The translations under genes were made by a program, and so were the position numbers. This document shows positions 59,730 through 64,000 of a DNA stretch of 64,000 bases, one piece after another. This stretch comes from Microbotryomycetes sp. JL201. Taxonomy: Eukaryota; Basidiomycota; Microbotryomycetes. The notes beneath the pieces are model-generated. The model was not told where the DNA came from, searched no databases, and was given only the letters and a program-made list of their open reading frames with translations. The stretch is from assembly GCA_033819885.1 (NCBI GenBank), contig JAQYUZ010000003.1, positions 186,001-250,000 of the forward strand. The letters are read 5' to 3'. The first letter of the stretch is position 1, and each line of letters starts with the position of its first letter.

Positions 59730-61249
59730 TTGAGCTGCCGCCCACGGGAAAGCGGGGTACGGCGATTGTGTTCCGAGCGCGGCGGAGGTTACATGTCGAG
59801 ACAGTGGCGCGTTCGACACCGAGTTGGTCGCCGCCCGTGAATTGAACGGCGGTATCTTTGCAAAGTATGCACCTGAAGCGGGGGCGGGCGCCTTTGATGC
59901 CGTTTTCGAGTCTTTTGGACTTGACATGAGTCCGTAGGTAGACGACTCTTTCTTGGTGTTCGTGTTGTTGGGTGACCATGCTGGTGAGTAAGGCGACTCG
60001 CGCGCGTAGGCGGACGGCAGCGGCGGGTAGCTCGACTTGACTGTGGAGCCGTCCGAAATCGACGGCTTGTCTGCTGGTGTCATTCCTGGACTGGAAGTGG
60101 CTGCAGAATTGTCAGGTGCAGATGTCGAGGACGATGGCGGTTGCTTGTTGTCGTCCGTGCTGCCGTAAGCAGCAATGGACGCGGCGCCAGGCAAGCTGTT
60201 TGCTGTAGGCTGCTTGTCTGATTTGTGCCCGTTTGCGTTGCCAGCGGGACTGCCTCCGAGAAGTGATGATGCAGGTGGCAGCACAGGTGGCTGATGTGCG
60301 GTTGCGGTTGCGGCAGCGGGGGGCGCGAGAGCGGCGGGGTTTGGTGCTGGAGGCGCGCTCGAGCGGTCACGTGCCGCCGGGCCGGACAAAATCGACGAGA
60401 CCGACATTGGGTTGCGGTAATTTGTAGACGTCGGGGGTTGGCCGGAGGATCCCGGAGGTGCTAGAGTCGCAAGTGGTGGCGGCGGTGACATTGAGCTCAG
60501 GCCAGGCAGGCGTGTCTGTCCCGGGATTGTCGGGCCCGGCTGGCTGGCGATCGCAGCTGGCTGTTTGGGGCTGCCGGCGTTGCTGAGTGACGGCAGCTTC
60601 GGATACGAATCATCTGCATGCATGTGTTTGCGTGTCAGTCACCGCGAGCGCGCCGGAGGGCATGCAAGGTTGGCTCACTGTGCAGTCTCGTGGACGATGA
60701 CGGCGCGTTAGAGTCTGGGCCGTCTGACGGTGTGCGCCTCGAGCCTGGCGCCGGAGACAGGCCATTCGAGGTGATGGGCACTGATTGAGGCTGCTGCGCT
60801 GGACCTGGCGCGCGGTCGTTTGTATCGCCGCCGTTGTCGAGCGAGTGGATCGGCGGCAGCGTTTGGCGCAAAGGCGGCAGCGCGCCTTCTGAGACCAGCA
60901 ACGCAAAGCGCAAAACACAGAGTCAGCCACGTCTGTGACAACCCAGCGTGTGTCGCCCGTGCTTGCTACTACCGGCTGGCAACTTGCCTGGACTTTGTCG
61001 GGGCCACATTGCGTTGCTGCCGGCGCCGTCTGCAACAGCGGCCACAAGCAACAAACAAGGTCGATCGAGGAAAATAAAGCAAAGAATTGGCCGTTTGGCA
61101 AAGTCAGCGCTCTGTGCGTCAAGCTCCAAGGCTCGAATCGACTTGCCTGAGCTGGCCGCGTCCGTCGTCGGCGTTGGTGCGCCCGTCAGAGGCGCATCAC
61201 TCGTCGGCGGATCCGTCCGGGCACTTGCCACTGGTACGCTACCGTCCAT
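58022..61249 (-). CDS. RXT3: Rxt3-type subunit of the Rpd3L histone deacetylase complex
   Basis: Protein of the Rxt3 family, part of the large Rpd3 histone deacetylase complex. The start at 61249 gives MDGSVPVASARTDPPTSDAP. A GC-donor intron (60889-61146, GCAAGT) joins ASS to EGALPPLRQ. Another intron joins TRLH to NDSYPKLPSLS. About 450 residues of Ser/Pro/Gly-rich disordered sequence follow, with a 30-residue glutamine run. The conserved Rxt3 domain begins around DAKRPFLGRFVYDPFVEP and contains GGVVEICISTAWLDPR, KVWGTDIYTDDSDVLAMCLH with SGWV, and, after the last intron, HVKQHGKRGIKARPHSVG and AITRESLWQPPKTVKVCLA. The end at 58022 follows EEMQVDV. The W-G-T-D-I-Y-T-D-D-S-D motif is characteristic. 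Confidence 0.9.
59643..59732 (-). repeat. Polyglutamine-coding trinucleotide repeat in RXT3
   Basis: Ninety bases coding 30 glutamines, mostly CAG with CAA interruptions that increase toward the 5' end of the coding strand. It follows WAAA and precedes SHSSAS. The run is likely variable in length between strains. Confidence 0.95.
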
Positions 61250-61524
61250 GGCGGGCGAGCGCGGGGGAGCCTCTGTACGCGAGCAAGGACAAGTGACGCT
61301 CGAGACGAGACGGGCCTCAAGCAAAAATCCGCAGCACAGGACCGCATACACTCGCGTGCCGGCCAAAAGGTGCACGCCTCCTCCAAATCAGCCGGTTTCG
61401 CCTCAAACGCGCGCACAGGGGCATGTGTTACAACAACAATACCGAGACGAGTCAGGTACATCATAAGCCACCGAAACTGAAACATTTCTACCAATGTCGC
61501 GGCGCCATACGGCCGAGCGTCATG

Positions 61525-62450
61525 TCACGCAAACTTGACACCGTCGCCATCCTCTCCAATACCTCTGAGTACTTGGGCTTTGCCTTGCTTGATGAGCGTG
61601 TCGAGAGCTTTGCGCAACACGGCCTCCGGCAACTGGTAAAACTCTGCGCCCGAGGAAAGATCAGTCATCTATAACAAGGCCCACTGAGCCACTTTGAGGG
61701 TATCTGACCTTGCGTGTGGACTAGGCCTCCTCCTTCCGTCAACTCCCAGAACGTCATAATGCTATTCGTCTGACCCGTCTCCTTGATCTGCAAGGGTTTT
61801 GGTTTCGCGTCAGCAAAAATTACGACAAGGCAACGTTGCAAGGGACACATCCGACTCACCCAATCATAAATGATCGAGGCCCACTCTTCTGGCCTCCGCC
61901 AGTAGATCAGCGCTGCAGGGGCCGACTGACCACGGACCGCTTTGCCACCCGGCCAATCGTACTCTGCTTGCCCGCTTGCAATCATACCTGCGACGACGGC
62001 TCTCAAGGTAGTAAGGGCAAGTCGGCCTGTTTGCGAGCGAGGACAATATTCCGTCAGCGGCATCAGCTCTGGCTCGCTCACGACGGCTGACGCCCAACTG
62101 ACGCTTGATAGCTTTGTTGTTGAACAGCTCGAGGTCACAGGTCGCGTCCGTCAGCTCGAGTCTTGACACTTTGTGAAACTTGCAGTAGCTGAGGATGAGC
62201 GTCGTCCATTGCTGACGTTGATGCTGCCAAGTCTGAGCGTTCGGCTGTTGACTGGAGAACCAGGATACGCCAGTTCTGGTCAGCCTGTGAGCACATTGTA
62301 TAAATCGAGTGAGACGGTGACTCGCGTAAAGAACGGTGGGAACGAGTACAGCGATGGGAACGTGAATCCGCGCGGAGTTGTTATTGGCTGCACCGTCAGC
62401 TTCGGTTGCTGTGGTCGTGTGCCAGTAGGGGAAGTTGCTGCTGATGACAT
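61525..62450 (-). CDS. VPS25: ESCRT-II subunit Vps25
   Basis: Endosomal sorting protein with two winged-helix domains that recruits ESCRT-III. The start at 62450 gives MSSAATSPTGTRPQQPKLT. The conserved SFPPFFTR is joined across an intron to PNAQTWQHQRQQWTTLILSY, then CKFHKVSRLELTDATCDLEL and FNNKAIKRQL. A second intron (donor GTGAGC) leads to LALTTLRAVVAGMIASGQAE. Further blocks are PAALIYWRRPEEWASIIYDW, IKETGQTNSIMTFWELTEG and EFYQLPEAVLRKALDTLIKQ, ending GIGEDGDGVKFA. The PPFF motif and R-R-P-E-E-W are family hallmarks. Five exons, about 200 residues. The divergent haspin start codon lies 139 bp away. Confidence 0.93.
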
Positions 62451-62589
62451 CGTCGGTGCCGTGCTTGGAACCGAGGCGGCCATCTGGCGCGTCGAAAGGC
62501 AACTCACAGGTCACCAACTCTCTCACTCTTACTCAAAAACAACCACAGTCGAAAGCCATTTCTCAAAGACAACTCTCGGAGGCACAAAC

Positions 62590-64000
62590 ATGTGAGTTAA
62601 TGAACCAGCTATAACTGTAGGCGGATCCGCCTGCTGACTCGCTGTTCGATTCCCCTGTGCCAGGTCGAGCGGATCGGCGCTCGGCGGGCGCACAAAGGCG
62701 TTCAAGTCGTACGGCAAGCGCAAGATCAACGTCACAAACCAGTCTTCAAAGCTATTCTGGGTCGACTCGAGCCCTGAACCTGCTACAAAGCTCAATGCGC
62801 AACCGGTACACAAAGCGACCGAGGCCGCTCAGTCACTCAACACGGATGCGCACGTGACAAGATGGAGCGATGACAGCGACAGCGATGGATCAAGTGTGTC
62901 AGATACCACAGAACTGAAATCTGATCGGCGGAAAACCGCGCCTATGCTCAAGAAGTATGGCAGCTCACGTGGGCGCCGCCATCTACTTCAACCTTCTGCA
63001 ACACGGGACAAGGAGAATGCCCAGCACGTGGTCCAGCTGCCCGGTACTAAGGCCTATAGCGAGGCCCGACAAATGGTGCCTCCCGCGTCACAGTCGAAAG
63101 CTGCCAAGAAGTTTTCGCCACAACGGCCTCGCTCGGCCTTTGCCGTGGTCGTGCAACAGCCGACTCTTCGGTCCGAGGGCAGAACATCCACATCTCACGC
63201 GCAGAGATTACCCTCGAGAAAAAAAACAAAGTCGACATTGGACAGATTTGTGGAGGTGACGGCTGCGAGCGCTGAAGCGGATCACCCCAAAAAATCGTAT
63301 TCAGCAAAGCCAAAGGTATCCGTCAATCACGGAACAAAGAAGCTTGAACGAAGTATGGTCAGCGACGACGCTAGCATCGATGCTTCGAAGGCGGTGAGGC
63401 GGCAGCCGAAACGTCGGACGACTACGAAACAGGCCAGCATATCCGAAGACGAGCTGGTGGAACTCGAGATCCAGCAACCACAGCTTATGGACAGTATCTT
63501 GAGCACTGCTTCAAGCTCTGACGGGTCAACGCTCGAGCCGAACCTGGCTGACCTCCTCGAATTGTGCGCTTCCCCTTGCGTCATCGACTTTGCCCACTTC
63601 ATCTCAAGTCCACCTGCTCCTTTCTCGTCGTCGAGCCCAGTCCGATGGCGCAAAATTGGCGAAGCGAGCTATTCGGAAGTGTTTGAAGCGCAAAACACGG
63701 TCGTAAAAATCATTCCTGTGGCTACGGAATCTTCGGTAGCCGCACTGGACTCGGAAACTGACCTTCCATACTTGTCTGACGGTGATCTTGTGCGAAGAGA
63801 AATCGTTGTGAGCGCTTTGTGCGGAGGCCCGAATGCGCGAGTCGGCGGTTTTGTTGGGTTCAAGGGGTCAGCGCGTCGGCTCCACCTCAGACCAAGCAAT
63901 CCGCTGATCAGAACCAATTTTCTACAGTGCTTTCTTGGTGAGGGGCAAGTACCCGGCAGCGCTGTTGCGCCAGTGGGACTCGTTCAAGCGGCGCTATCCC
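62590..64000 (+). CDS. Haspin kinase, 3' end beyond the window
   Basis: Mitotic kinase that phosphorylates threonine 3 of histone H3 at centromeres. The start codon appears to be split: AT at 62590-62591, then a 72-nt intron, then G at 62664. Exon 2 runs 62664-63866, and exon 3 starts at 63928 and leaves the window. The N-terminal 330 residues are disordered and basic, with AFKSYGKRKINVTNQSSKLF near the start. The kinase domain begins VRWRKIGEASYSEVFEA, followed by the lysine motif VVKIIPVATESS, then DLVRREIVVSAL, GGFVGFKGAFLVRGKYPAAL and LRQWDSFKRRY. These match haspin (K-I-G-E-x-S-x-x-E-V-F, V-V-K-I-I-P, V-R-G-x-Y-P). Catalytic and DYG-type motifs lie beyond the window. Confidence 0.85.

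Noticed and set aside
59622-59840. Plus-strand frame with a long leucine run
   Set aside because: It is the antisense of the polyglutamine-coding repeat in RXT3.
62581-62664. tRNA-like sequence with GGCACAA...CTGTGCC ends and a TTCGATTCCC box
   Set aside because: The T-stem and anticodon arm do not pair, no A box is present, and the segment is explained by the haspin 5' intron.

Overview
The window is nuclear DNA from a compact fungal genome, most likely a basidiomycete. The signs are many short introns (about 45-100 bp) with GT-AG or GC-AG ends, a CTGAC/CTAAC-like branch site 15-25 bases before the acceptor, gene-dense packing on both strands, and gene families typical of fungi (Byr4, Crk1/Ime2-type kinase, Loa1, Cgr1, Efg1, Yhm2, Rxt3). 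The compactness recalls small-genome Pucciniomycotina or Ustilaginomycotina, but the sequence alone does not fix the species. No transposon, virus-like element, rRNA, convincing tRNA or CRISPR array was seen.

Layout. 1-2.7 kb: the 3' part of a GNAT acetyltransferase and an Rtc3-like SBDS-domain gene. 2.7-7.5 kb: a multi-membrane-span glycosyltransferase-like protein and an unrecognised 291-residue protein. 7.9-11.8 kb: a secreted subtilisin and an L-type cargo lectin. 11.9-18.7 kb, minus strand: Dph7 (diphthamide), Yhm2 mitochondrial carrier and a GAF-domain protein. 19.5-24.3 kb: Byr4-type mitotic-exit regulator divergent from a syntaxin-like gene. 24.4-41.1 kb, almost all minus: Cgr1, Nup192, a Crk1/Ime2-type kinase, a second syntaxin-like gene, a coiled-coil membrane protein and the acyltransferase Loa1. 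41.2-54.8 kb: an MFS transporter, Efg1, an Sld7-like replication factor, Mcd4, Arh1, Gpn1/Npa3 and mitochondrial uS10. 54.9-64 kb: a two-finger C2H2 protein, Yaf9, Rxt3, Vps25 and the first part of haspin.

The genes are mostly conserved housekeeping functions and do not form a pathway cluster. Several pairs share short divergent promoters of about 105-365 bp. The most notable observations concern gene structure: ten introns fit only a GC-AG solution, nine with GCAAGT and one with GCGAGT; the haspin start codon is split by an intron whose retention would give AUG-UGA; and two diverged syntaxin-like paralogues share a signature where a normal SNARE motif is expected. Splice models were built by hand from reading frame, intron phase and family conservation. 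Exact exon sums are quoted where they close in frame.
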